Below, in pieces: positions 25,001 to 37,900 of a stretch of 64,000 bases of DNA. Within the stretch, counting starts at the first letter, position 1. The number at the start of each line of letters is the position of its first letter. The notes beneath the pieces were generated by a model. That model had not been told where the DNA came from, searched no databases, and was given only the letters and a program-made list of their open reading frames with translations. The translations under genes and the position numbers were made by a program. The DNA comes from Tanytarsus gracilentus (Eukaryota > Arthropoda > Insecta > Diptera > Chironomidae), in contig JAXRKN010000044.1 of the NCBI GenBank assembly GCA_038502055.1, positions 10,995,501 to 11,059,500 of the forward strand, given 5' to 3'.

Positions 25001-28000
25001 TTTGAATGTGTGTGAAAATTTTATATCGACGGATATTTGTAACTGACTGACTCTTGATGTGCAAAGACATTTTGATGTCATCATTCTTGAGCCGAAAATA
25101 AATCTTTAAGCTTCATCATATCATCAAATATGAATCACATGAAATGGCGAATAAATTGATAAAAATTTCTCATGATCAGAGATGGAAAATTTCAAAGTTC
25201 TAATATAATTTTTTTGTCGAAATAATTACATCTTTTTCCCCAAAAGAATGTTTTTAAATTTTTAAATTTATAAATTTGTAATTTTCCATGTCTGTGTTTC
25301 ATGTCCTTAGCATGCGAGCGGCGCAACGACGATTTAATGGATAAAAGAAGATTTTTCGCAGTTCGTTGGGTCGGAGTGAATTTTTATATGCAAAATTTTC
25401 GCACAACATTTCTAAAGCTGTATTTCGTGAATTGAATTTTGAGTACATTTAAAAGTCCTTGTGGGAATTTTGGGATCACTTTTAAAAAATCATAAATTTT
25501 TTTAAAATTCTTAAAAATAAAAATAATAAATTTTAGAAATATTTCACCGAAAAGTTCCAGCAATAACTCATGACATAATCTAAATATGCGAAAATATCTT
25601 CAATCTACCCTTCTTTGATCGTTTCATATCGCTCGAAAGCACCATCATTCTTTTTCCCCCTCTACCTTCGTCTGTCTCATTCGTTCATCTCTCAGGGTAA
25701 ATAAAAATTGAAGGGAATTGATGGAAAATTACTTTTTTTTACTGCCTCGAAAATTTACTTAGCCAAAAGAGGCTTTTTGTCTTCTCCTTCTTCCCTTACA
25801 AAAATAAAATTTCATCTTCTTTATTATTTTGTCCGGATAATAGAGTGTATAGGAGGAAATTCAGTTGATTTCGTGTAAAACGATGAAAAATTGTGGAAGT
25901 TGCGGAAATGTGCTTTCAATTATTCTTAATTTTTCATGCGGAAGTGCGAAGAAAGCTTTTTTGATTATCGACAGAAGTGCAGAGTGGAGGATGATTTTGT
26001 TTTTATGCTGAGAGCGCAGGAAATTGAGAGAAATTATTGACTCAACGGCAATGTCGAGGGATTTTGAAGTCAATAATGTTGAAAAAAGTTGGATTCTTCA
26101 TGAAAAAAAATTAAAGCTTTAAGGACTTTAATTTAGGTCAAAAATTTTATGAACTCAATAAACTTTGATTGCGAAAATCTTTTTTGTATCCTTCGCCACT
26201 TTAATTTCGAATTTGCAAGCATTTCCTTTTCCATTTCTGAACTTTTTTCGATTATTCGGATTTGATTTTCATTCACTTTCCTGCTCCACATTTAACTTCT
26301 TATTCCAATCACCAAATCAAATCGACTTTGAAAGAGAGCAGCAAAAAAAATTGGTTCGCAATAAAACGTGCAGCAATAAAATCGCATCTTGAACTCAAAT
26401 AAACAACTCAGAAGAATCCCAAAAATTTTATGTCTCTCGACTGCTGCCACATTTGCTATGTTGGCTTTTGTTGTTTGCCAATGCCTAAACTCAAAATCCA
26501 TTTCCCTGAAAAAAAAAACCTATCGAGATGTGAGAGGAAATGAAGTGGAAGATAAGAGTGAAGAATTTTGAGTGTGTGTCGAAAAGCACATTTCATCTCT
26601 TCTAAATTTGCGGAGAGATTTATGGCTTTGACTTTATAATGCTGTTTTGTGTATTTTGAGTGAATTATTTTCTCAAGAAAAGCTCTTTTAAGGTGAGAAG
26701 TTTGATTTTTAGGATGAATTTGAATTGATGAGAAATTGAGACTTAATTTGTTGATTTTATTCAACAAAAATTTGTCAACAATATATTTTCAATTAAAACT
26801 TTTCTAAACATATTAGAAAATGTCATTCAACAAATTTTTCCTTTAAATCCGGTAACAACAAAGATTAAATTTTTAAACGTTTGGGGAAGGACAAAAGGCT
26901 CAAATTTCACTTCCCTCTTCATCTCCTCCGATTCTTTTAAATAATAGCAATAAAAAATATTCATTTCATCTTACTTTCGGCCATAAACTCACTGGGTGTT
27001 TGCGAGTGTTGATTTTTACAGCCTCAGAGTGGGCCATTACATGTAATGCTAATAAAAATCCTCAAACGAAGCAGCAAGCGAGACTTTTACGATATTCAGA
27101 GAAAAAAAACATTTTCTTGTAATTTCATTCCATCACCATGAAGACTCTCGCGCGTTTTTACCATGATAAGATTTATATCAGAACAGTTTATGTGAGGGTA
27201 TGAAGTGAAGCAGATGGATTGATGCAGCACCGTTATCCTGCTGGATATCAGAGAAAAAAAATTAAATTTCATGTCATATGATCCTCTTCGTTTTTCTCCG
27301 TTTTCCTCCCAGTGATTTTAAATTCAATCATTTTGGAATAAATTTGTTTTTTAAGAAATTCCCAAATGCCGCACGTACAAACAAGCATGGTGAAAAAATA
27401 AAAAAAAAATATTTTTAAATGTTATCGAACCCGTTTTTAAAAAAGTTAAACAAAAATCTTCAACAAACACTTGGATATGTATAAACTGATGACACTGGAC
27501 AGCATCAAGTTTTTCTCTTTTTTCTGTATCATAAAAATTCAGCAATTCATAAAATATTAAACGAGTTTTCTGGAGTGAAGCGTACAACAAGCGAAAAAAA
27601 ATTCAATTTCGGTTTGAAGCGTCCTGACGATGATGATGATGTTGGCAAGCGGCAGCAGCGGCACATAAATATGCGCATTGGGAATTGTTAAACAATAAAT
27701 CATAAATTACGTTTCATTCATGTATTAAAAGAGTAATTTCACAAAAAAATAGGTGCCGGAATGAGCTTTTAATTAATCCCATCGTGACAATATCAATTAT
27801 CGCAAGTAATTAAACTTACAATCTCATTTTTATTTTACTGCCACCAATTACTGTCGCACTTAGTCGTTGACGATTACAAATGGTTGTAGGGTGTACGAGT
27901 GACGCACATTTTACAATGTCGCATTGCATCTAGGGAAATTTAAAAATGGCAAGGAATGAGAATTTGTGAAAGCTTTAAAAAAATGAGTCAAAATAAAGCT

Positions 28001-28299
28001 TTTAAAGTCAGTGGCTTTTTTAATAAAAAAAGATTTCGGAATTTGAAGAGCTAGAAAATAAAAACTTTAAAAGCTCAATCAAATTTTTTTTCAAATTTTT
28101 ATTTTTAAAGCTCTTTTCCTTTGACTTCAAAACTTTTGATTAAAAAAGCAACAATGATCTCCCATTTTTTCAATTTAATTTATCTCAGCGTACACGGCAA
28201 TATTTCACGAGACACTGAACATACACACATGCACATTATTTGATAGTTAAATTGTCACAACATGTCATTTAATTTCTCATTTTTCTCTCAATTTTCCAG
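22080..28299. other. Gene-free AT-rich region upstream of the dipeptidase-like gene
   Basis: No convincing exon was found on either strand. Frames of 60-100 codons are low complexity. It probably contains upstream regulatory sequence and possibly 5' noncoding exons of the large gene starting at 28446. Confidence 0.45.
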
Positions 28300-28445
28300 C
28301 TTTGCGAGTTTTAATTGCGGTACGCGATGTGCGGCAATGGGTGGAGTGTGATATGATGGTTGTGTATTAAAAAATTGTGAAAACGCGCGCGAGAAGAAAA
28401 AAATTAAAATGACAATAAAATTTCTGCGAAAATAAATTTGCAGTC
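28300..28445 (+). other. Candidate 5' UTR exon of the dipeptidase-like gene
   Basis: A strong pyrimidine tract and CAG acceptor end at 28299, and the next 145 bases are richer in GC than their surroundings, with several CG pairs. The frame of the chosen ATG at 28446 is closed by an in-frame TAA at 28416-28418, so this ATG is the first in its frame. A second acceptor-like TTTGCAG ends at 28443, three bases before the ATG. Confidence 0.4.
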
Positions 28446-28994
28446 ATGACCGAATATAAGCACGGTTCGAATAGCAGTAATTATCATAAAAAGTTATCGA
28501 CAGAAAAAACGCGTCTGAGAAAGTCGTTAAGTGAATGTGAATCGTATGAAATGGAAGGTGGCGTAGTGAATTTCAATTTGTCACCATCGAAACGAAGACA
28601 ACAGCAAGAGATGCTCCATCGCCATCATCATTGCCCGCGTCAAACGACAATGGATGGTGGCGACATCTCATATATTGACGTAGCTAAAGTGCAATACAAT
28701 TACGACAACTCGAAATCACAATATTTACTTCAGCAGCAACAAAAGCTTAAAGAGTACAAGAACGATCCCAATTATATTGCAACAAATGGCGATAATTACT
28801 CAAGCGAGTCGTCAACGGAGACAAGGGGAATATTGAAGAAAAGCACAACGACATCATCAACATCGGCAACAACGACGACGAGTGAGTCGAATGCGAGTAA
28901 TGGCAATAATAATGGAGGCAGTAAAAGCAGCCTACTGAAGCGGAATAAAGGATTGAGTACATTATCGTTGTGTAGTTGCGATGCCGATACGGAG
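28446..28994 (+). CDS. Exon 1: start of cytoplasmic region (residues 1-183)
   Basis: ATG start, 183 codons, ends phase 0 at GAG/GTAAGC. Low complexity with His, Gln and Ser/Thr runs. Two patches look constrained: RGILKKS and NKGLSTLSLCSCDADTE. No signal peptide, which agrees with a type II topology. Confidence 0.85.
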
Positions 28995-31900
28995 GTAAGC
29001 GAAAAAGAAAATAGAAAAAGTTTTTTAACCTTTGAATTATTTCAAGGGTATTTGAGGCTTATTTTTAAATTAGAAAATTATTTGTCAATTTAATGTAATG
29101 GAAAATGAGTTAAATTTTTGAAAAACTAATAGTAAGTACTGAGTAATTTTAAGAAACGGTGAATTTAAAGATTGTCACTAACAATTTTTTTAAAAATCAA
29201 GCTTATTTTAAAAAGCTCTCAAAAAGCTTTAAGTTGCAAAATTTACAATTTTTCCTCAACTTCTTTTACAACCAAAATATATAGTAAAAATACAAAACAT
29301 CGTCCTTCACATAAATTCAATCCGGTTGAGTGGAAAAAAATCTTTTCAAGCTTTTACTACAGTCTTCAATATATATTTACGAAACAATACACTCGAAGCT
29401 CTTTTCCTTCTGGCTTTTATAATCCCTTTTTTCTGTATATCGTAAAAACTGGTTTTGAAAAGAGGAAAAAAGTCACGATTGATTAATTTTCAACACTTTT
29501 TTTGTGTGTTGCCCGGTTTATACGCTCATTTCTTGTTTTTCTTTCCAATTAATTTTCATCTCTTTCTCCCACCGGATTTTATCGCTTTTGCGCTTTTCCC
29601 CCTCGAATTTCATTGTTTTATTGAAAGTTTTTTTTGCTGTTTTTGGTGCAATTAATCGAATTTTGTGAATTGAATTGAATTAAAAATTTATAAACGAGAG
29701 AAAATAAAATGGAAATCGATGGCTTAGTGAAAGGATTTTTTTCTTCCAACTTTTTGAGGTTTTTAAATACCATAAATTAAAATCAAACATAACTCAACCT
29801 TCAACTCCACTTATGCTAATCCATTTACATCATCATAAATGTAAAAATAATGCAAACTAAGCCTCGAAAGTTAATTCACATGAATTTTCACATCAAGATT
29901 AACTTCACACATGAAGACGCAAATTTTTTTCGCTTATTCATTCAAAAGCGGAGGAGTAAAAATTTATATTCAAAGCAACGCAAAATTTTATGTCTTCATA
30001 CGCCGCTTGTGTGTTGTGTGGAAAAACATTGAATATCACTCGAACGGAAAATTTGCTCAAAAACTCTTTCAACAACCCTTTTTTTATTTTGGCTATGGAG
30101 AGAGAAAAATGTTCTTATTTTCACATTTTCACTTTCAAACTCATTGCGATAAAATGTGTGAAAGTGTAAATTTATTATTACGAGAAAATTTATTTACTCA
30201 CGGTTGATTTTTTTTCCTTCGAGCATTTTCACACTCAGTTAAAAAGGATTTTTAAATTATAAATTTCCAGAGGCGAAATTGAGTGAGATATTTTTCGGGA
30301 AAATTAATTTTTTGGTTGAAAAAATTGAACCTTCAAGGAATTTTTCTGTTATGCATGAAATAAATTTCAAATAAAAATTTGAGCTTTAAAAATTTAAAAA
30401 ATCAAATTTTTTTTATTCTAATAAAAACAAAGACCAAAGTAAGCTTCCCTAGATTTTAAATTACTTTTTTGAATCACTTTTCCTTCAATTTAAAATTCCT
30501 AATTTTTCAATTATTTTAAACATTTTTCCCTCATCTCTTTTTTAATCCCTTTATTCCACTTAAAAAGGTGATTCCTAGTCAGTCGAGGCCACTGTATCAA
30601 TATAGCCTAGATCGAAAGCGTCCCCTGCACACATACACCTGCGAGCAAAACGCACAAATTTTACTTCGCTTGGAACGTGAGCGCCTTAAAAAATATGGAT
30701 CGTATGGACGATTGGTATGTAACCCTATTGTCGAGCACATAATTGCGAGCCATTGAAACATCAATTTACTTCTCTCTTTTTTTGCCTGTAACGTCACAGC
30801 ATTTTACCTCACCGTCGAGCGTAGAACAGCAGCATAAACCAAAGCAGGGGAATAGTTGCCGATTTGAGAGTGGCAGCTTGAAGGACTTTAATATTTCGGG
30901 CACTTTAAATAGATCAGTAGCACCCGGATTTGTAGGGGATGAGGTATGTTAAGCCACAAAAAATTTTAAACACATTAATGATGCAAAAAGTGAGCAGAAA
31001 TTAAAGTTTAATGAACTGAACGAATTTCATGTCCGATAATTTAAATCGGAAGCAAACAAATTTACTATAATTTAAACTGAATGTTTTGTTAAGGGAATTC
31101 AAATTTATTTTCCATCAACTCCTTCCACTAACATAAACTATTTGAATTCCAAAATGCATTCATTGCCAAATGTAAAATTAATTATCGTGTGCCTTTTTGT
31201 GACCGCAAAATTTGTACACACATACACACAAATAAAATGAAGATAAATAAACAGAGTGCTGCATTAATTTTCCCAATGCATAAACAATTATCAGTGAGGG
31301 TTGGAGAGAGAATTAATATTCGAATGCATGATTGCTTCAAGTGCAGCTATAAGTGTTCGTGCGTCGAATTCTTGATGAAAATTATTTTAAACTTTTTTGA
31401 TGGAAAGCTGAAAAGCTTTGAAAAAGTTTAAAATTTTAACATTAATATTTTTCTCAACTTTTAACTTCAAATTTATGTGAAAACTTTAACCTCATATTAA
31501 AAAGTTTGCACCAAAAAGCTCCACAAACATACGAAACAATAACAAAACAATTCTCATTCATTTCGTGCGGTTTCCATGATGACGAATCAGAAGCTTCAGG
31601 AAATTGCTATTGTTTTATTGTTCGCTCATCTCCTAGCGTGCACACATTGATTAGGAAGCCATTTGCATCTACAGTAAAATAATAATAATAAAACCAAAAA
31701 AGCATATCTGCTCGAAATTCATCCAAACCACCAAGTTTATATTCGAATTGTCTATATCTCGGCAATGAGTGTACATACATGAATAAATAAGAAGGCCTGA
31801 ATTGAAATTTTCAAATGCGAAGGAGAAAATCGTAATTCTTAATTATGAATAAATTTTATGAGGTGCCCCACAAAATCGTGTGAAATTGCCTTTTCTCTTC

Positions 31901-34900
31901 GCACGAGGGGTGGAGAACTTGGATTATAAATTTAAAAAAAAAATGATTTAGATTTTTTTAAAAAATATTCAAAAATAAGTGAAAAATCACACTTAAAAAA
32001 ATATTGAATGTGTTTAAATTTTTAATTTTTACCAGAGTTACCGCCCCTCAATTTTTGAATTATTAACGGCTTGATTTCTCAAATTGCTGTGAATTTCTTC
32101 AAGCAAATATATTTTCTTTACTTACAAATGTAAGCTGTTGTTAACCTTTGTTGTACACTAAATATGTCTCCAAAAGCACCATCCTTACTCATATCGACTT
32201 CCTAAGCCACAAAATCATCTCTCTCAGCCTTATTTATGAGCTTCGGAATTATAGTCATTAATATTTAGGACTCTTATCGCAAATGTCATATTTTGGCACA
32301 TTCGAAGCTCCATTGGAATTTAATTTTCTGATATGTTCAATTTCTATGACACTCCTTTTATGGCAATTAACCTTTCTATGCATTTATGATCACACTATGC
32401 ATGAGGATATTAATTTTGTGCTTTCCTTACCCCTCACACCAACTGCTCGGAATTGCTGTTTGTATATTGAAATGCTATGAATAAATAATGATTAGCAATT
32501 GCTGGGTGAAAATGTTACGCGACCGCACGTTTTTTTGCTATACATTCGAGCTTGAAAAAAGAAAATTGATTTTTTCATAGCTTCGTTTGACTCTTCGAGG
32601 AATAATCAAGTTAAAGGTTAATAAATCTTCTCTCTTTCACGCTTCAACCTCCTTCCCACCCTACCATAACGCTTGTCATCGTGTCGTCTTTAAAGCTCTC
32701 TTTCTGTTCCACAGCACGAGCTTAAATCGAGCGCATTAATGGGAGGCTTTTTTGCTTAATCTTTTTCTTCCTTTCTTTTTCTTCATATTTACTCGTTCGT
32801 ATTTATTATCATCAATTTTATCAAAGCTATCAATTTATCTTCAAGTGTCCGGGGTCAATCTCATTAAAATGAAGAGAGTGCTTAATTTCGATGGAGTAGA
32901 AGAGGAAATTTAATTATAATTCACTAAATTTTAAAGGGGAGAGGAACTGAGGTTTTTTAAAAATTTAACTTGAAAATCTTCAACTTGAATTGACTCAAAT
33001 ACTTTTTAAATCTCGTTCTCTATTTTTGCTCAATTTGTTCAAATATTCAAAACCTCTTCAGAGAATTTTTTTATAAATTTTCCTCCCACTGACAATAAAA
33101 GTCAAACATTCTGCAAATAAAGAAGCTCGATTGAAAACTTCGCTTCGCCTTATTGTTCGGGAAATAAAAATTCAAGGAGAAAATTTTCCAATTTTCTCTC
33201 GATTTGAAATTCGATTCATATTTTTTTTCACATCTTGAGGTTTCGATTTTATTTACGATTATTTTTTACCCTTCTTCGAATTGAATGGATATTTCTTTTA
33301 GCACCACAATCGACACGATTTCAAGAGCGAAAAACCTCTCTAAGTCATGTTACTAAAGTGCACACTTTTCACTTCTCCATAACTTTTCATTTCTTTCTTC
33401 AATCGTGTATTGAAAATCTAATGGACTAAAATGTAAAAGCTTTCTCACTCTGAAGAAGACTAGAACGGCAAAATAATTGCTCAATACAATTTAATTCAAT
33501 TGCCATTTCAATCGTGATTGAAGTGCTTTAATGGAACTTTCTATATATATTTGTATTGTGCCAGGAAGAGAAAAAATTCTTCGGAATTTTAAACTTTGAA
33601 TGAAATTGTTTTGAAAATTCTTTACCGTGGCTATGGAGAGGAAAAACTACGTAAAGAATTTAAGGTAAGATTTGAAAGTCAAGAGGATGAAAAATAGTTT
33701 AAATTTTTGTCGTCTCTTTGAAGTAATGAACTTTTATGAGTAATTCCCAATTTTTATTAAAAATATTTTAGTCATAATGCCCACTTTCAAATTTATATTC
33801 GACGTTAATCACAAAACAACCAAAAGTGGGATGCAGCACCCACAATTCAGAGTAGGAAGTTGAAAAATTGAAAATACTCAAATTTTCTTGTTTTTCATTA
33901 ATATCATTTCACTTCGCTTTAATGTTTTCCTCACGCTTCCGTACACTCTCAAAATATCATTCGTCAAAATTGTTTGGAGAGCGGAAAAATAAATAAGAAA
34001 TTTAACATCGTTTCTATATTTAGTTAAGCGTTTTCACTATTTATTTTTGCCACCCTCTCCTCCATTTCCTCTATTGAGGATGAAGCGTTAAATGAGAAGG
34101 AAAATAAAGCATAAAAAATCGCAGACGAGAAAAAAATGATGAATGATGCGAAATGCGAGCGAGACAGTAAAATAGAACAACAAAACTTTTCTTATTTTTT
34201 CTCTCCCACTCACAAATGCTTGATTTCTCATGTTCTTTTTGAAAAGTTCTCTTGTCGTTCAGCTCACAATGGCATGTCATCATAAAAATTTTCCTCCGTT
34301 CATTCATCTCAGGATGTTTAATGTTGGACAATTGTAGTGACACTATTGAGAAAAAAATCTCACAAGTCACTCCGTTCGAAAGGCTCCATTGGGAGGAAGG
34401 AAAGGAGAGAAACGAAAGAAAAAGTCCCCTGGAATCATCATCATAAACATTTAAATTTATGTGTCTGCTTGGGATCCGAAAGAGAGACGAAGGAGGCTAT
34501 AAGGACACAAGGGATAGAAATATTGAATGAAAAATTTAAATTTAATTTGTGAGCAGTTAAAATTCCACCACATTTTGAACTCACCACAAATAAAAGTGTG
34601 AGCTTTTTAATTAAGTTTTAAATTTTCATCCCTTGCCTTGCATGCTTTCTAAAATAAATTCAACAAAACTTTTCAACATCAAGATGGAAGAGTCGAGTGA
34701 GCGAGAAAAGAGTATTTTTCAATCAAGATGTTTAGCATGTCTCTCCTGCCATCCTCTCTATCATAAATCATAAATAAAAAATTCTTATCTTTTAATACTT
34801 TTACTGCAAGTCGAGTCACATTCATATTCATTTTCACATTATTATGTACATAGAGATTTCTCATCTTCATCGCACCGGTGGTGTTGTGCATGATGATGCT

Positions 34901-37900
34901 GATGATAACATTAAAAGCGATATAAAACATGAAGAAATTGTTGTTGCAACCATTTATATATATGATGTTGAGAAGATCTCGAGTGTGAGTTAAGGGAAAA
35001 TTACAATGATGTGCTTCTTTCAACATAACAAAACAGACTTAAATGACATCAGGAAATTTCTTGTTCGGATGATGAAGGAAGGTGTGAAAAATAATTTTAA
35101 GACGTGTGAATTTATTTTCGGTTGAAGAATTTTGGGTTGAAATAATTTTAAGAAATTTGATAAAAGACAAAAGCAAGAAATTTTGTTAACGAGACAACAA
35201 AAAAAAGTTGATAAGGGTTGAAAGAAAATGAATTTAAAGAAAACGATTAAAAATCTTATAAAATTAGAGTTTCTCAAATCCCCGGGAATGAATTAGGGGA
35301 CCCGGGGAAAATATTTAAGTATAAAACACGGCCTATTTTTCTTAATTAGTAAAATTTATCTGCACATTTTTAACAAAATAAAATTTTTGGAATTTATTTT
35401 GGTTTTTTTTTTTTTTTTTTCAGTCAACACTTTCCGGTGATTTCTCAGCTCTGCAGCTACGGCACAAAAAACATCAATCTACATTTCCTGGGATAAACAG
35501 CAGCCAGCGCAACGTTGAGCAAACTAATTATATGGTAAATCTTCTAATTCATGTCTTGTTAACGAAAGACACTTATTTTGAATTAATGTTTTGTATGAAG
35601 ATTTTTATTAACTTTGGTTTTTTTTAATTTTCTAATTTTTGGGGATTTTTTGTTTTGGTGGGATGCCGGGTCCCGAATGAATCTCTTATAAAATACGGCA
35701 CAAATCTCCTTAATTTATCTCAACCTTTAGGGTGATTTCTCAGCTCTGCAGCTACGGCCAAAAACATCCATCTTAGTTTCTAAAAGAGCAGCCAGTGCAA
35801 CGTTGAGAATTTATTAATAATTCATTCTTGAAGAAAGATTCCCTCCTTTTACTTCTTTCCTCCAAAATTAAACTATTAAAATTTTGAAATTTAAATACTT
35901 TTTAATTTAAAAAGAAAATCTTAGGAAATATCGAAGAGATGGTCAGCCTAATCACCTTCATCTCATCTAAATGAGACTTGATGGAATTTTTACCGTTTCT
36001 CACCCTTAATGGATTAAAGTGAATTTAATTCTTTGAAGTGACCTTTCGTTTTACGCAGCGAGAGATAAAATTTGCTGTTAAAGCCAAAATTCATGTTCGT
36101 GAAGATAGAAAATTGTGTCAATATTTTCGCCTTTAAACCACCATAGATAGAAAATTTTCGTGACAATGACTGAACACACGATGTTGTTGCTAAAGATTTT
36201 CGGTTTCTCGCCTTGACACTTTTCTTCTTCACTTCTTGTGGAACTTCAGTATGCCACACATTCTTCAATGCGGATAGAATGTTAAAGCTTAAAAGCGAAA
36301 CAGAGAAAAGATATCGAAATAATGTGAAACAGGGCGAAATGTGCTTTCGAAGTTTGAAGAAGGAAGAATTTTGTGCTTTGAACACAAACGAAGAGAAAAA
36401 CGTAGGAGGACAAAATAAAAAGGAATTTTTACATTTTTTAATAATTTTTTGAACCTTCCCACTCATTTTTTTCATGTTGATTTGATCTTTTGTGCTCAAA
36501 TACAAAATTAAAATTTTCTTTTCCGCCAATTTCCTCTCCTTTGATGATAATGATGCGACATACCTCATAATAAGTGTGTACATGCTTGTTTTCCTCAAAA
36601 ATCAAAACTTTTTTATCTTGTTCCATTTCACTTCGTTCGCAAACAAAAATTTTAAAACATATTGCAACATTTCGGAGGAAAGAGAGGTTAAAAGTTTCAA
36701 ATGATAATTAAAAATTCAAAGCCTTGCAGCGTACTTTTTTATGTTTTCATTTCCCGGTATAAAGAGAATCCAAAAGAGCTTTGAATTTTTTTAATGAAAA
36801 TTTTTTTGTGTATAAACAAAGTCGGAATTTTACTCATTTCAATCCCTAAGGAGAATTCTTGATAATATTTTTGAGAGTCGCTCGAAAAATTTGTAATTAA
36901 AATTTAAAAACAAATTTGCAAAAATTTAAATTATTTTGAATTTTGTAAAGTGGAAAGTAAAAATGAATTTTAACATTTTAACATCGATGAAATTCATGAA
37001 TTAAATTCTAAGCTTTTCACAACGAGGCTTATCAAAAGCTGTCTTCACATTCTCATTGTAATCAGCAGCTCAGTTCTAAATGAAAAAGCCAACCGCCGAA
37101 TACAACATGAGAAAAAAGTATAGAAAGTTATTTTTAATTAATCCCACCAGGATCAGTGAAAATGAGCGAGAGCTCGCGATGTGAAAATTTTTAATTGAAA
37201 TTTTGCTTTCATTCATATCCTTTTTAATGTCGCTTCTGCGTTCATTTCGCAGCTCTGCTCGCCCGCTGCTTTTCATTAACTGAAAAGATTTTTACTCTTT
37301 TTTATTCTTGCTCGAGCTGCGTGCTAATAAGCAGAGTTGGTAATGAGGTTCATGAGTTAAATGCTAGCAGGCTTAGGCCGCCACACTTTTAAGCAGTAGG
37401 AAAATTTTTTTTGTGATGTGTAAATTAAAAATTCAAAAAAATTTAACTTAAAATTCTAATTAAAAACTTGTTAAAGCGTTGCGTTCACAAAAATCAACAA
37501 ACTTTTCAACCCTGCAAACTTCTGCATCTAATTTGAATTCATAAACTTTTCCCTCCTCATTGTATAATTTTTTTAATCATTCCAGAAGAATGAGGTGTTT
37601 ATGAGCGATGTTAATCGCATACCCAGTGGTGTAGGCATTGTCACTAATAGCAACCTAAATGATGACGATTTGATCCCAATGAATTTTCCGCCTCCGCCAA
37701 AGGCAATACAGTTGCTTCAACGCAGTGCCTCAATTAACAAACAACATACATCATCGTCGGTTGCGAGTCCAGTGATCAATCAAAATGAATTTGCATCATC
37801 AAATCGGCCAATAGCTCAGCAGCAGCAGCAACCGCTGACATTGAATGCAAACAAGCCCGACTTGTTTAATTTTGCGGCAAATAATTCAGTGATGATGGAT

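Noticed and set aside
24837..25070. 77-codon minus-strand frame with mixed composition
   Set aside because: No motif, no splice-compatible partner, and no rise in GC content.
35720..35807. Mutually exclusive alternative exon
   Set aside because: The copy has frame-shifting deletions and lacks a donor; inclusion would truncate the protein.
36014..36598. 194-codon minus-strand open frame
   Set aside because: Longest frame outside real genes, but its composition is basic and low complexity (F, K, S), with no recognisable domain or splice support; it lies within intron 4.
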